DNA of 64,000 nucleotides from Flavobacterium sp. KACC 22761 (GCF_034058155.1 NZ_CP139148.1:2170001-2234000); one strand, 5' to 3'; shown: positions 44,524 through 54,739, counted from the stretch's first letter. The notes: generated by a model not told the origin, from the sequence alone. Made by a program: numbers and translations.

Positions 44524-47500
44524 ATGAAATTAACAAAACTACTTGTTTTTTGTATTTCATCTCTGTTATTCTCGGTTATAGCTGTGGCTCAGGATGTCAC
44601 AGTAAACGGAATAATAAATGATGAAAATGGGATGCCAGTTCCTGGTGCAACTGTTGTATTAAAAGGTACAAAAAAGTCTACTGCATCAGATTTTGATGGA
44701 AAATTCCAAATTCAAGCGCCTTCAAATGGTGTTTTGACAGTTACTTTTATTGGATACAGCACAATTAGTGAAGCTGTAAATGGAAGAACAAAAATTACAT
44801 TTCAATTAAAACCAGAATCACAATCATTAAATGAAGTTGTGGTTGTTGGATACGGTACTCAAAAGAAATCAGTTGTTACTGGAGCAATTTCTAGTGTTAA
44901 AGCTGCAGATTTAGAGAAAGTACCAAACGGACGTGTGGAGCAGTCTTTACAAGGTAGAGTAGCGGGGGTTTCTGTTGCTGCTACTTCTGGACAGCCTGGT
45001 TCAGCTTCAAAAGTACGTGTTAGAGGTATCACTACTTTTAGAGAAGGCGGAAACGATCCTTTATGGGTTGTTGATGGTATCGCAGTAGATGCTGGAGCAA
45101 TTGGTTTTATTAATCAAAGTGACATCGAGTCTATCGAGGTTCTTAAAGACGCTGCTTCGGCTGCTATTTATGGTACTCGTGCTGCAACTGGGGTTATCTT
45201 GGTTACAACTAAAAAAGGTAAATCAGGTAAAATTTCTGTAAATTATAATGGTTTTGCAGGAACTTCTGCACCAGCTAAAACATTAAACATGCTTAATGCT
45301 ACTCAGTATGGAGCAATCATGAATGAGAAATCTTTAGCAGACGGTGGTCCTATTAAATATGCTGACCCTACAGCTTTAGGAAAAGGAACTGATTGGCAAG
45401 ATGCAATCTTTAATCATTCAGCTTTTAGATACACTCACGAATTAAGCATTAGCGGCGGTGGTGAAAAATCTACTTTCTATGCTTCTTTTGGAATTCAAGA
45501 TCAAGATGGTATCGTAGCTACAGAAATTTCAAACTATAGCAAAAAGAATTTCCGTTTAAACTCAACACACAAAATTTCTGATTATTTTACTTTCGGACAA
45601 ACGTTTGGTTATACACACCAAAAAACTAAAGGAATTGGAAACACAAATAGTGAGTTTGGAGGACCTTTAAGTTCTGCAATCAATTTAGATCCAATTACTC
45701 CATTAGTTGAAACTGATCCTACTAAAAATACTGTTGGGTTCTATGCAAATCCAAACGTTATTAGAGATGCAAACGGAAATCCTTACGGAATTTCTACTTT
45801 AGTTCAACAAGAGATGAGTAACCCATTAGCTTATACTCAAACAAGATTAGGCGGTTACAGCTGGTCTGATGATTTTGTTGGAAACGCTTATTTAGAGGCA
45901 AATATTACAAGCCACTTAAAATTAAGAACTACACTTGGAGGTAAATTAGCTTACTGGGGAAGTGAAGGTTTTACACCTGTTTTCTTCTTAAATCCTAATA
46001 TTAAGGCGGATAGAAACAATTACAACCAAAATAATGAAAAATCATTTGCTTGGACTCTTGAAAATACTTTAGCTTATGCTAACAAATTTGGAGATCATAA
46101 TGTTAGCGTTTTGGCTGGACAAGGTGCTTATGTAGAGAATATTGGTAAAGCTGTTAACACAACAATGTTTGGACTTCCAATTACTAACTACAAAGATGCT
46201 TCTTGGAATTTTAATGTTCCTCAAACGGATAGATCAACATCTACAAGTGATAAAACACAACACAAGTTGGCTTCATTATTCTTACGTGCAAACTATGATT
46301 ATATGGAGAAATATCTTTTCACTGGTATTGTTCGTCGTGATGGATCTACTCGTTTTGGAGATAATAAAAAATGGGGTGTTTTCCCTTCATTCTCTTTAGG
46401 TTGGGTTGTTTCAAAAGAAGGATTCTGGAAAGAAAACAATGTAGTTAATACTTTAAAAGTTCGTGGAGGTTATGGAGTTGTAGGTAACGATAACATTGAT
46501 GACTTCAAATATAGAGCGGTAGTTGTTGGTGGATATAACTATGCAGTAGGAACTTCAGGTGATATTACAACTGGTTATGGAAACTCAACTTTGCCAAATC
46601 CTGATTTAGGATGGGAAGAAACATCTCAAACTACTATTGGTATTGATGCAAAACTTTTCAACGACTTTACATTAACTGCTGATTACTACAAAAAAACTAC
46701 TAAAGGAATCTTGAGAGATGTTGTTATTCCTGGTTATGTTGGAGTTGTTACAGCGCCATCTGCAAATATCGCAGATATGGATAACAGTGGTTTTGAGATT
46801 GAATTAGGTTACAAGAAAAGACTTGGTGAGTTTAACTTAGGAGTTAACGGGAACGTTGCTTACTTGAAAAACGAAATCACTTATGTAGGTTCATCTACAA
46901 ATTATATTGTTGGAGATGCTAGTTTCCAATCTATGGGACCTGTTACAAGAACTGCAGTTGGTCACTCTTTCAATGAGTTTTATGGTTACAAAACTGCTGG
47001 AATTTTTCAAAATGAAGCAGAAGTTGCAGCTTACAAAAATGCAGCTGGAGGATTAATTCAACCAAATGCTAAGCCAGGAGATTTCCGTTGGGTAGATACA
47101 AATGGTGATGGAGCTATTTCTGATGATGACAAGCAATTTTTAGGAACAAACTTGCCTAAATATACTTTCGGTCTTACATTAAACTTAGACTACAAAAACT
47201 TTGATTTTATGGCATTTGCTCAAGGAACTGCAGGAAGCAAAATTTTCCAAGGTTTAAGAAGACTTGATATCTTAAATGCAAACTACCAAACAAAAGCTTT
47301 AGAGCGTTGGGTTGGTGAAGGTACTTCAAATGATTACCCAAGATTAAGTAATAACGATCCAAATAAAAACTTCACTAACATGTCTGATTTTTATTTAGAA
47401 AATGGAAATTACTTACGCTTAAAAATCGTTCAGCTTGGTTATACAATGCCAGTTAATTTATCATCTAAAATTGGAGCTGACAAAATTCGTTTTTACCTAA

Positions 47501-47634
47501 CAGGAGAAAACTTAATCACTTTTACAAAATATACTGGATATGACCCAGAAATTGGTGGTCAGGTTTATGGTGTAGATAAAGGAGTTTATCCACAAGCAAG
47601 ATCTATTCTGTTTGGAGCAAACTTTCAATTTTAA
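44524..47634 (+). CDS. SusC/RagA family TonB-dependent glycan importer
   Basis: 1036 residues. Signal peptide ending V-A-Q, carboxypeptidase-regulatory-like domain (about 24-105: VNGIINDENGMPVPGATVVLKGT), TonB-box-like region LNEVVVVGYGTQKK, plug domain (about 110-225: VSVAATSGQPGSASKVRVRGITTF ... DAASAAIYGTRAATGVILVTTKKG) and a 22-stranded barrel ending F-G-A-N-F-Q-F. With the SusD 13 nt downstream it makes a pedal-bin transporter for oligosaccharides. First gene of the PUL; substrate inferred from the enzymes to be beta-glucan fragments. Confidence 0.95.
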   Translation: MKLTKLLVFCISSLLFSVIAVAQDVTVNGIINDENGMPVPGATVVLKGTKKSTASDFDGKFQIQAPSNGVLTVTFIGYSTISEAVNGRTKITFQLKPESQSLNEVVVVGYGTQKKSVVTGAISSVKAADLEKVPNGRVEQSLQGRVAGVSVAATSGQPGSASKVRVRGITTFREGGNDPLWVVDGIAVDAGAIGFINQSDIESIEVLKDAASAAIYGTRAATGVILVTTKKGKSGKISVNYNGFAGTSAPAKTLNMLNATQYGAIMNEKSLADGGPIKYADPTALGKGTDWQDAIFNHSAFRYTHELSISGGGEKSTFYASFGIQDQDGIVATEISNYSKKNFRLNSTHKISDYFTFGQTFGYTHQKTKGIGNTNSEFGGPLSSAINLDPITPLVETDPTKNTVGFYANPNVIRDANGNPYGISTLVQQEMSNPLAYTQTRLGGYSWSDDFVGNAYLEANITSHLKLRTTLGGKLAYWGSEGFTPVFFLNPNIKADRNNYNQNNEKSFAWTLENTLAYANKFGDHNVSVLAGQGAYVENIGKAVNTTMFGLPITNYKDASWNFNVPQTDRSTSTSDKTQHKLASLFLRANYDYMEKYLFTGIVRRDGSTRFGDNKKWGVFPSFSLGWVVSKEGFWKENNVVNTLKVRGGYGVVGNDNIDDFKYRAVVVGGYNYAVGTSGDITTGYGNSTLPNPDLGWEETSQTTIGIDAKLFNDFTLTADYYKKTTKGILRDVVIPGYVGVVTAPSANIADMDNSGFEIELGYKKRLGEFNLGVNGNVAYLKNEITYVGSSTNYIVGDASFQSMGPVTRTAVGHSFNEFYGYKTAGIFQNEAEVAAYKNAAGGLIQPNAKPGDFRWVDTNGDGAISDDDKQFLGTNLPKYTFGLTLNLDYKNFDFMAFAQGTAGSKIFQGLRRLDILNANYQTKALERWVGEGTSNDYPRLSNNDPNKNFTNMSDFYLENGNYLRLKIVQLGYTMPVNLSSKIGADKIRFYLTGENLITFTKYTGYDPEIGGQVYGVDKGVYPQARSILFGANFQF

Positions 47635-47647
47635 AAATTAAAGAATT

Positions 47648-49153
47648 ATGAAAAGTATAAAATTAAAATATATATATGTTGCATTGGCATTTGCCGCTTT
47701 AGGAGCTTGTTCTGAAGATTTTGTAACAATCGACCCAAAAGGACAATTTGACACAGATACTTATTTTTCTAATGAATCTGAGTGTTACGCTGCTTTAGTT
47801 GGAGTTTATGACCCACTAAGAAAAAATACTGGTGGTTTTGAAAACATGGTAGCCATGCTGAACGCTGGGTCTGATGATTTCTACGCTGGTGGAGGAGGTC
47901 CAACAGATGGAACTGGAATTCAAAATTTCTCTACACACTCACTTACATCTATTATCGTTCCTGGAAGTTATTGGAGCGACCATTATCAAGGAGTTTCTAG
48001 AGCAAATCTTTTATTGAATAAGCTACCAGCTGCTTCAATGGATAATAATAAAAGAGCTAGGTTTGCTGCAGAAGCAAAAACACTTCGTGCGTTTTACTAT
48101 TTCAATTTAGTAAGATTGTTCAAAAATATTCCTTTGATTTTACAACCATTGAATACAAGTTCAATTTATAGTCCAGAGCAAGCAAAACCAGAAGAGGTAT
48201 ATGCACAAATAGAAAAAGACTTGTTAGAAGCAATTCCTGTTTTGCCAAATACAGTTGTAGCATCAACTGAAGCTGGAAGATTTAACAAAGGTGCTGCTCA
48301 AGCATTATTAGGTAAAGTATATTTATTTGAAGGTAAAAAAGCCGACGCAGCTGCAGTTTTGGCTCAAGTAAATGGAACGCCTGGACAAGCAAATCAATAC
48401 GGAAATAAATTGTTGGCTAAATTCAGTGATTTATGGGTAGTTGCTAATAAATTCAACACAGAGTCTTTAATTGAAGTATCACACTCTAGTGCTGGTAACT
48501 CAAACTGGGATTTCTGGGGTTCTGGAAGAGATGAAGGAAACTCATTAAACGTTATGGTTGGACCAAGAGGTTATTCTAAAAAAGGTTCAAATGCACCAGA
48601 TCTTCCATCAGGATGGAGCTTCAGCGTACCAACTCAAAAATTGTATGATTTCATGAAAAACGATCCTCGTTTTGCTGCGACAATTCTTGACGTTAAAGCG
48701 CTTAAAGCTGCTGGTGAAGCTGACTATATTGGTGGATACCAAGATACAGGTTATTTCTTGAACAAATTCCTTCCAAGAACTGGCGATGTTCGTACAGGTG
48801 GAGGTGCTGCCGAGTTAAACTACAAACAAAATTCTTATGTTATCAGACTTGCTGATACTTACTTAATGGAAGCAGAAGCATTAGGTTCTGGACCAAGAGC
48901 GCAAGCATTACTTGATGCAGTTAGAGCTAGAGTTGGTCTTGCATCAGTTCCTGTAACATTAGACGCTATTAAAGCTGAAAGAAGAATGGAGTTAGCTGGT
49001 GAAGGACACAGATTCTTTGATTTAGTAAGATGGGGAGATGCTGCTGCGGCATTATCTGATAGAGGTTTCAACGCTGGAACTGACGAGATTTTCCCTATTC
49101 CATATACTGAGTTAAATGGAACTAAATTGAAACAAAATCCTAACTACCAATAG
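47648..49153 (+). CDS. SusD/RagB family glycan-binding lipoprotein
   Basis: 501-residue surface lipoprotein (lipobox Cys21, L-G-A-C-S-E-D) acting as lid on the SusC barrel. Family signatures: the N-terminal TDTYFSNESECYAALVGVYDPLR helix, TPR-like helices (RFAAEAKTLRAFYYFNLVRLF), and the C-terminal ALLDAVRARVGL...IKAERRMELAGEGHRFFDLVRWG with final IPYTELNGTKLKQNPNY. Gap to SusC 13 nt, so co-transcribed and matched in amount. Ligand inferred from neighbours. Confidence 0.95.
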   Translation: MKSIKLKYIYVALAFAALGACSEDFVTIDPKGQFDTDTYFSNESECYAALVGVYDPLRKNTGGFENMVAMLNAGSDDFYAGGGGPTDGTGIQNFSTHSLTSIIVPGSYWSDHYQGVSRANLLLNKLPAASMDNNKRARFAAEAKTLRAFYYFNLVRLFKNIPLILQPLNTSSIYSPEQAKPEEVYAQIEKDLLEAIPVLPNTVVASTEAGRFNKGAAQALLGKVYLFEGKKADAAAVLAQVNGTPGQANQYGNKLLAKFSDLWVVANKFNTESLIEVSHSSAGNSNWDFWGSGRDEGNSLNVMVGPRGYSKKGSNAPDLPSGWSFSVPTQKLYDFMKNDPRFAATILDVKALKAAGEADYIGGYQDTGYFLNKFLPRTGDVRTGGGAAELNYKQNSYVIRLADTYLMEAEALGSGPRAQALLDAVRARVGLASVPVTLDAIKAERRMELAGEGHRFFDLVRWGDAAAALSDRGFNAGTDEIFPIPYTELNGTKLKQNPNYQ

Positions 49154-49191
49154 TCAATAACTGAATAACAGTAACCAAATACCACAAAAAA

Positions 49192-50049
49192 ATGAACCTA
49201 AATATAAATATAAAAAGAAGTGTATTCCTAATGCTAGCTATAGCATTAGGTACACTATCAAGCTGTGATGACGAGGTTAATCCTAATACATTAATAGCTT
49301 CAAACGTTGATGCTTCATTTACTCTAACTCCTGTAGCGGGTGCAGTAAACACTTATCTTGCAACAGCACAGACTAAGGGTGTAATCTCATCAATGTGGGA
49401 TACTGGAACTGGTGCTTCACCAGGAAAAATGACTCAAACTATTGTTCTTCCAGATGCTGGAACTTACACAATTACACATACAGCTATTGGAGCAGGAGGT
49501 GCAACAGGTACAGCAAAGACTCAAGTAGTTGTGGCAACTTCAGACCCTGTAAAAGGTAACCTTGTAAAAGGTGGTTCTTTTGCAACTGCTGCTGACCAAG
49601 CTAATTGGAAAAAAGTGATTTATGGAGCTGGTGGTGACTGGACGTATAGTGCTAAAGGAGCTACCGTAAGTGGTGGTCACGCAGGAATCTATCAAGCAAT
49701 AGATGTTGTAAAAGACAAAGAATACACTGTTGATATGGTTGTTTCTGGTGGAGCTTCAACTGATATGTGGTTTGAAGTTTATGCAGGAAAAACAGATCCA
49801 GCTACAGTTTCAGGAGATTATAGTGACGGAGGAGCTGTTATGGGATTAAACACTTGGAATGGCTGTGGAAACAATACAGTATCAGGTAAGTTATCTGCTG
49901 TTGGATGTGTAAAAAATGCTAGATTAGGTACAGTTAGCAATGTTGTAAAATTTGATATTACAGGAAAAATTTATTTGATGATTAGATGCGGTGGAGGAAT
50001 TGCTCCAGGCGGTATCACAATCAAAGGCGTGGAATTACGCGGAAAATAA
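49192..50049 (+). CDS. PKD-containing surface glycan-binding lipoprotein (SusE/F position)
   Basis: 285 residues with lipobox S-S-C followed by D-D-E, an acidic lipoprotein export signal for the cell surface. A PKD-like domain (about 35-115, GTYTITHTAIGAGG) precedes a jelly-roll domain (about 118-285: GNLVKGGSFATAADQANWKKV..., GIYQAIDVVKDKEYTVDMVV) that resembles carbohydrate-binding modules of the CBM4/CBM22 kind. Third gene of the PUL after SusC and SusD; this slot usually holds a surface glycan-binding protein. No catalytic motif. Call rests on layout and fold resemblance; sugar specificity is unknown. Confidence 0.75.
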   Translation: MNLNINIKRSVFLMLAIALGTLSSCDDEVNPNTLIASNVDASFTLTPVAGAVNTYLATAQTKGVISSMWDTGTGASPGKMTQTIVLPDAGTYTITHTAIGAGGATGTAKTQVVVATSDPVKGNLVKGGSFATAADQANWKKVIYGAGGDWTYSAKGATVSGGHAGIYQAIDVVKDKEYTVDMVVSGGASTDMWFEVYAGKTDPATVSGDYSDGGAVMGLNTWNGCGNNTVSGKLSAVGCVKNARLGTVSNVVKFDITGKIYLMIRCGGGIAPGGITIKGVELRGK

Positions 50050-50080
50050 TAAAGATTAAGTTAAGTTTAAGTTTGGTTGT

Positions 50081-50119
50081 AAATAGCCCATAATCGTTAT
50101 GAGTATGGGCTATTTTTTA
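50081..50119 (+). terminator. Terminator/attenuator inside the PUL
   Basis: aaatagcccata (50081-50092) pairs perfectly with tatgggctattt (50104-50115) and ends in six T. It separates susC-susD-SGBP from the enzyme genes, so it could set lower enzyme expression by partial read-through, or mark a new transcript. Confidence 0.85.
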
Positions 50120-50190
50120 AATCCTTCCTTAAGCTGTCAGGAAATGAGTTTCTGAGAACTTGCAATTAGAAATAATATAATAAGGAAAGA

Positions 50191-51642
50191 ATGAAAAATA
50201 ATAGTTTAAAAATTCTATGTTTTTTGTTTTCAGTGGCAGCCTTTGCCCAGCCTAAAGCAAAAAAAGAATTTACAACCAACGGAAAAAAAATTACCGTATA
50301 TACTACAGCTGAAAATTCTAATTTAAGATTAACTTCTACAGATAATTTGACATTTTCAGCATCAAAGCAACCCCTTGAAATAGAATCTTCTGTTTTTGTA
50401 GAACCATCAAAAAAATTCCAGACTTTTATGGGAATTGGTGGAGCTATTACAGACGCGAGTGCCGAAATTTTTGCTAAACTTTCAAAAGAAAAACAAGAAG
50501 AATTTTTAAATGCCTACTATGATAAACAAAAAGGAATTGCCTATTCTTTGCTAAGAACAACAATTCAAAGCTCTGATTTTAGCAGTGGAAGCTATTCTTA
50601 TATTGAAGAAGGTGATAAAGATTTGAAAACTTTCTCTATTGATCATGACAGACAATTTCGCATTCCATTGATCAAACAAGCTATCGCAAAAGCGGGCGGA
50701 AAATTGACAACTTATGTAGCTCCTTGGTCGCCAAATGCGTTCATGAAAGACAATAAAAATGTCTTAAAAGGAGGAACATTACTGCCTGAATACTACCAAA
50801 CTTGGGCTAATTTTTATGCAAAATTCATTAAGGCTTATGAAAAAGAAGGTATTCCAATTTGGGGAACTTCAACTCAAAATGAGCCGATGGCGGTTCAAAC
50901 TTGGGAATCGTGCATTTATACTGCCGAAGCCGAAAGAGATTTTATCAAAAATTTCCTTGGGCCAACTTTGAAAAAAGAAAAATTAGGTGACGTAAAAATC
51001 ATTGCATGGGATCACAATCGTGATTTGATGAATTACAGAGCCAACGTAATTTACTCTGATCCAGAAGCTTCTAAATATGTTTGGGGAATGGGTTTTCACT
51101 GGTATGAAAACTGGTCTGGAGGAGCTTCAATGTTTGACAATGTTGGAAAAGTAAACGAAGCGTATCCAAACAAAGGGCTTTTATTCACAGAAGGCTGTGT
51201 TGAAAAATTTGATGCAAAAAAATATCAGTTTTGGGCTAATGGCGAAAGATATGGTATTTCAATGATAAATGATTTCAACAACGGAACAGCGGGTTGGACA
51301 GATTGGAATATCCTTTTAGATCAAAACGGAGGGCCAAATCACGTTGGTAATTTTTGTTTTGCTCCAATTCATGCTGATACAACAACAGGGGAGTTGATTT
51401 ATACACCATCTTACTATTACATCGGACATTTTTCGAAATTTATTCGCCTAAATGCTGTTCGAGTTAGTACCGCTGTAAGCAGAAGTGCACTATTAAGTAC
51501 TTCATTTTTAAATACTGATGGAACAATGGCAACAATTGTCATGAACCAATCAGATAAAGAGATTACCTATAACTTGATTATAGCTTCTGAGAAGACTGTA
51601 GTTAAGATTCCTGCACACGCAATCCAAACGCTTGTATATTAA
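50191..51642 (+). CDS. GH30 glycoside hydrolase (first of pair A)
   Basis: 483 residues with a cleavable signal peptide (A-F-A-Q), so periplasmic or secreted rather than lipid-anchored. GH30 (beta/alpha)8 barrel plus side beta-sandwich: MGIGGAITDASAEIFAKL, acid/base Glu231 in T-Q-N-E-P, and nucleophile Glu334 in F-T-E-G-C. The FHWYENWSGG and NDFNNGTAGWTDWNILLDQNGGPNHVGNFC segments are typical of the glucosylceramidase-like subfamily GH30_1. About three quarters identical by eye to the next gene, so a tandem duplicate. Probable beta-glucosidase or beta-1,6-glucanase; exact linkage needs assay. Confidence 0.92.
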   Translation: MKNNSLKILCFLFSVAAFAQPKAKKEFTTNGKKITVYTTAENSNLRLTSTDNLTFSASKQPLEIESSVFVEPSKKFQTFMGIGGAITDASAEIFAKLSKEKQEEFLNAYYDKQKGIAYSLLRTTIQSSDFSSGSYSYIEEGDKDLKTFSIDHDRQFRIPLIKQAIAKAGGKLTTYVAPWSPNAFMKDNKNVLKGGTLLPEYYQTWANFYAKFIKAYEKEGIPIWGTSTQNEPMAVQTWESCIYTAEAERDFIKNFLGPTLKKEKLGDVKIIAWDHNRDLMNYRANVIYSDPEASKYVWGMGFHWYENWSGGASMFDNVGKVNEAYPNKGLLFTEGCVEKFDAKKYQFWANGERYGISMINDFNNGTAGWTDWNILLDQNGGPNHVGNFCFAPIHADTTTGELIYTPSYYYIGHFSKFIRLNAVRVSTAVSRSALLSTSFLNTDGTMATIVMNQSDKEITYNLIIASEKTVVKIPAHAIQTLVY

Positions 51643-51661
51643 TATTTTATTGGTAAATGAC

Positions 51662-51694
51662 GAGGGTTGATCTGAATCATCCAAATCGACCCTC
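51662..51694 (+). terminator. Hairpin between the two pair-A GH30 genes
   Basis: gagggttgat and atcgaccctc pair (one G-T) and are followed by a short T-rich run, 20 nt after the stop. A weak terminator or mRNA-processing hairpin. Confidence 0.45.
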
Positions 51695-51734
51695 AATTTA
51701 CTTTTTCTAATCAAATCCCTTTTTTGAAAGTACA

Positions 51735-53204
51735 ATGAAAGCCATAAGCAGCATTTTAATCGCCCCAATACTATTATTGCAATTTAGTTGTAATTCATCA
51801 AAAATTGCAGATGCTTCTGCGGTTTCTGGTTCCAAATCAAATAAGAAAATAGAGGTTTATACTACGGCCGAAAATACCAATCTGAAATTAACATTATCAA
51901 ATAACTTAATTTCAAACAACACATCACAACAAACAAATTCAACAGTATCTATTAATGTAGATGCTGCACAAACAGACCAGACTTTCCTCGGGATTGGAGG
52001 TGCAATTACAGATGCAAGTGCCGAAGTTTTTGCCAAGTTATCTCCAAAAAAACAGCAGGAATTTCTAAATGCATATTACGATAAAAATAAAGGAATTGGT
52101 TATTCATTAGCCAGAACCAACATACATAGCTGTGATTTTAGCAGTGACAGTTACACTTATATTGCTGAAGGTGACAAAGAACTAAAAACCTTCAACATTG
52201 ATCACGATCGAAAATATAGAATTCCACTTCTTAAAAAAGCAATCAAAACAGCCGGCGGGAAATTAACCTTATTTGTCAGTCCGTGGAGTCCCCCAGCTTT
52301 TATGAAAGACAATAATGATATTTTGCACGGCGGCGTTTTATTGCCAGAATTTGCACAATCATGGGCAAATTATTATGTGAAATTTATTAGAGAATATGAA
52401 AAAGAAGGTATTCCGATTTGGGGATTAACCATTCAAAATGAGCCAGCGGCAAAACAAAGATGGGAATCTTGCATATATACTCCAGAAGCTGAAAGAGATT
52501 TCTTGAAGAATTTCCTTGGACCAACTTTACAAAAAGAAGGACTTGCTTCAAAAAATGTAATTATCTGGGATCATAACCGTGGAGAAATGCTTGAAAAAAG
52601 AGCAAATCTTGTTTTCTCTGATCCTGAAGTTTCAAAATATGCATGGGGAATCGGATTCCACTGGTATGAAACATGGAGTGGCGGTCCACCAAGATTTGAA
52701 TCTGTTGGTGTTGTCCACAAAGCGTTTCCAAACAAAGGACTTTTATTTACAGAAGGATGCATTGAAAAATTTGATGCGTCAAGATTTCAGTTTTGGGGAA
52801 ATGCTGAACGTTATGGTCTTAATATGATCAACGATTTCAACAACGGAACAGTAGGTTGGACAGATTGGAATATTCTTTTGGACCAAAACGGAGGACCAAA
52901 TCATGTTGGCAATTTTTGCTTTGCACCAATCCATGCTGACACGACGAAAGATGAATTGATCTACACGCCGATGTACTATTATATTGGACATTTTTCAAAA
53001 TTCATTCATACAAATGCGAAACGCATAACACAAACAATAAGTGATAAAACCCTTTTGAGTACGTCTTTTAAAAATACTGACGGAAAAATTGCCACTATTG
53101 TTATGAATCAATCAGATAAAGAAGTTGTATATAATTTAACCAGCAACACTTTAAAAACTACTATAACTATCCCGGCACACGCTATACAAACAATTGTTTA
53201 CTAA
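51735..53204 (+). CDS. GH30 glycoside hydrolase, lipoprotein (second of pair A)
   Basis: 489 residues, lipobox Q-F-S-C near residue 19, so membrane-anchored unlike its duplicate. Same GH30 layout: LGIGGAITDASAEVFAKL, acid/base Glu236 in I-Q-N-E-P, nucleophile Glu340 in F-T-E-G-C. The N-terminal linker after the Cys is Ser/Asn-rich. The difference in anchoring from gene A1 suggests that the two copies work in different places, for example one at a membrane surface and one free in the periplasm. Followed after 29 nt by a third GH30. Confidence 0.92.
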   Translation: MKAISSILIAPILLLQFSCNSSKIADASAVSGSKSNKKIEVYTTAENTNLKLTLSNNLISNNTSQQTNSTVSINVDAAQTDQTFLGIGGAITDASAEVFAKLSPKKQQEFLNAYYDKNKGIGYSLARTNIHSCDFSSDSYTYIAEGDKELKTFNIDHDRKYRIPLLKKAIKTAGGKLTLFVSPWSPPAFMKDNNDILHGGVLLPEFAQSWANYYVKFIREYEKEGIPIWGLTIQNEPAAKQRWESCIYTPEAERDFLKNFLGPTLQKEGLASKNVIIWDHNRGEMLEKRANLVFSDPEVSKYAWGIGFHWYETWSGGPPRFESVGVVHKAFPNKGLLFTEGCIEKFDASRFQFWGNAERYGLNMINDFNNGTVGWTDWNILLDQNGGPNHVGNFCFAPIHADTTKDELIYTPMYYYIGHFSKFIHTNAKRITQTISDKTLLSTSFKNTDGKIATIVMNQSDKEVVYNLTSNTLKTTITIPAHAIQTIVY

Positions 53205-53233
53205 GCGGTACTATTAACTAAAAAACTAAAAAA

Positions 53234-54709
53234 ATGAACTTTAATTCGAAAACCACTATAAAAGCACTATTTCTTGCTTTAGCAATTTTTACGCAAGTAA
53301 AATGTTCATCGTCAAATGATGCTACAGATCCAACACCTGTAACTCCTCCCGTTGTGACGCCACCAGTAACAGTAACAAATGATGTTGATTTTTGGCTGAC
53401 AAAGGGAGACCAAAGTGTTCTTTTGGCTAAACAAAATACAACTTTAGGGTTTAATACATCATACAACACATATCCTAATATTGTTGTAGATGACGCATTA
53501 AAATACCAAACTGTTGATGGTTTTGGTTACACACTAACAGGAGGAAGTGCTGAAATGATAAATCAATTAACGCCAGCTAAAAAGAGCGCTCTTTTGCAAG
53601 AATTATTTGGCTCAAGCGAAACTTCAATCGGCATAAGTTATATCCGAATTAGTATCGGTGCTTCAGATTTACATGGATCATCATTTACTTATGATGATAT
53701 TGCAACTGGTGAAACCGATTTGGATTTGGCTAAATTTAGTTTAGAAAAAGATAAAGCAGGCGTAATTGCTCTTTTGAAAGAAATTTTAGCGATTAATCCT
53801 AAAATTTTGATTTTGGCAACGCCTTGGACAGCGCCACTTTGGATGAAGGATAAAAACAGTTTTGTTGGAGGAAAATTGCAGACTCAATATTATGATGTTT
53901 ACGCAAAATATTTTGTAAAATACATTCAGCAAATGAAAGCTGAAGGAATTACAATTGATGCCGTAACGCCACAAAATGAGCCATTACACGATGGGAATAA
54001 TCCAAGTATGTATATGTCTGCTTTAGAACAGACTAATTTTATAAAATCAAATTTAGGACCTGCATTTAAGGCTGCCGGACTTAAAACAAAAATTATTGCT
54101 TATGATCACAATTGCGATCAGCCGGGTTATCCAAAAGCAGTGTTGGCAGATGCCGATGCATTTCCTTTTGTAGATGGTTCTGCATTTCACTTATATGCGG
54201 GAGATATCAGCGCACTTTCAAATGTGTACAATGCTTTTCCAACTAAAAATGTTTATTTCACAGAACAATGGACTTCGTCTACAGGAGATTTTGGAGGTGA
54301 TTTAAAGTGGCATCTCAAAAATGTAGTGATCGGTTCAATGAGAAATTATAGTAAGAATGCATTAGAATGGAATCTTGCAAATAATGGATCTTTTGAGCCT
54401 CATACGCAAGGCGGATGTACAATGTGTAAAGGTGCTTTGACCATAACATCAAGCGAAACTTTTCAGCGTAATGTTGCTTATTATATTATTGCTCATGCCT
54501 CAAAATTTGTTCCGGCGGGTTCAGTTAGAATTTCTAGCAATACTAGTGGAAATCTTCAAAATGTCGCTTTTATTACACCAACAGGTTCTAAAGTTTTAAT
54601 TGTAGAAAATGACGGATCTGGAGTAGAAGTTTTCAACATCAAATACAATGACAAATGGGTGACTATTACATTGGAAGCTGGTGCAGTGGGAACATTTACT
54701 TGGAAATAA
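53234..54709 (+). CDS. GH30 glycoside hydrolase, lipoprotein (first of pair B)
   Basis: 491 residues, lipobox V-K-C-S near residue 24 with a Ser/Asn/Asp stretch and a Pro/Thr/Val-rich linker (DPTPVTPPVVTPPVTVTND), as in surface-exposed lipoproteins. Barrel motifs: TVDGFGYTLTGGSAEMI, acid/base Glu249 in P-Q-N-E-P, nucleophile Glu344 in F-T-E-Q-W. ISYIRISIGASDL and FHLYAGDISAL resemble subfamily GH30_3, whose characterised members are endo-beta-1,6-glucanases. A C-x2-C (G-G-C-T-M-C-K-G) is shared with its paralogue at 58501. Likely cuts beta-1,6-glucan at the surface. Confidence 0.9.
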   Translation: MNFNSKTTIKALFLALAIFTQVKCSSSNDATDPTPVTPPVVTPPVTVTNDVDFWLTKGDQSVLLAKQNTTLGFNTSYNTYPNIVVDDALKYQTVDGFGYTLTGGSAEMINQLTPAKKSALLQELFGSSETSIGISYIRISIGASDLHGSSFTYDDIATGETDLDLAKFSLEKDKAGVIALLKEILAINPKILILATPWTAPLWMKDKNSFVGGKLQTQYYDVYAKYFVKYIQQMKAEGITIDAVTPQNEPLHDGNNPSMYMSALEQTNFIKSNLGPAFKAAGLKTKIIAYDHNCDQPGYPKAVLADADAFPFVDGSAFHLYAGDISALSNVYNAFPTKNVYFTEQWTSSTGDFGGDLKWHLKNVVIGSMRNYSKNALEWNLANNGSFEPHTQGGCTMCKGALTITSSETFQRNVAYYIIAHASKFVPAGSVRISSNTSGNLQNVAFITPTGSKVLIVENDGSGVEVFNIKYNDKWVTITLEAGAVGTFTWK

Positions 54710-54739
54710 AACAATTTTGAACAGAAAATAGTTTTCAGC

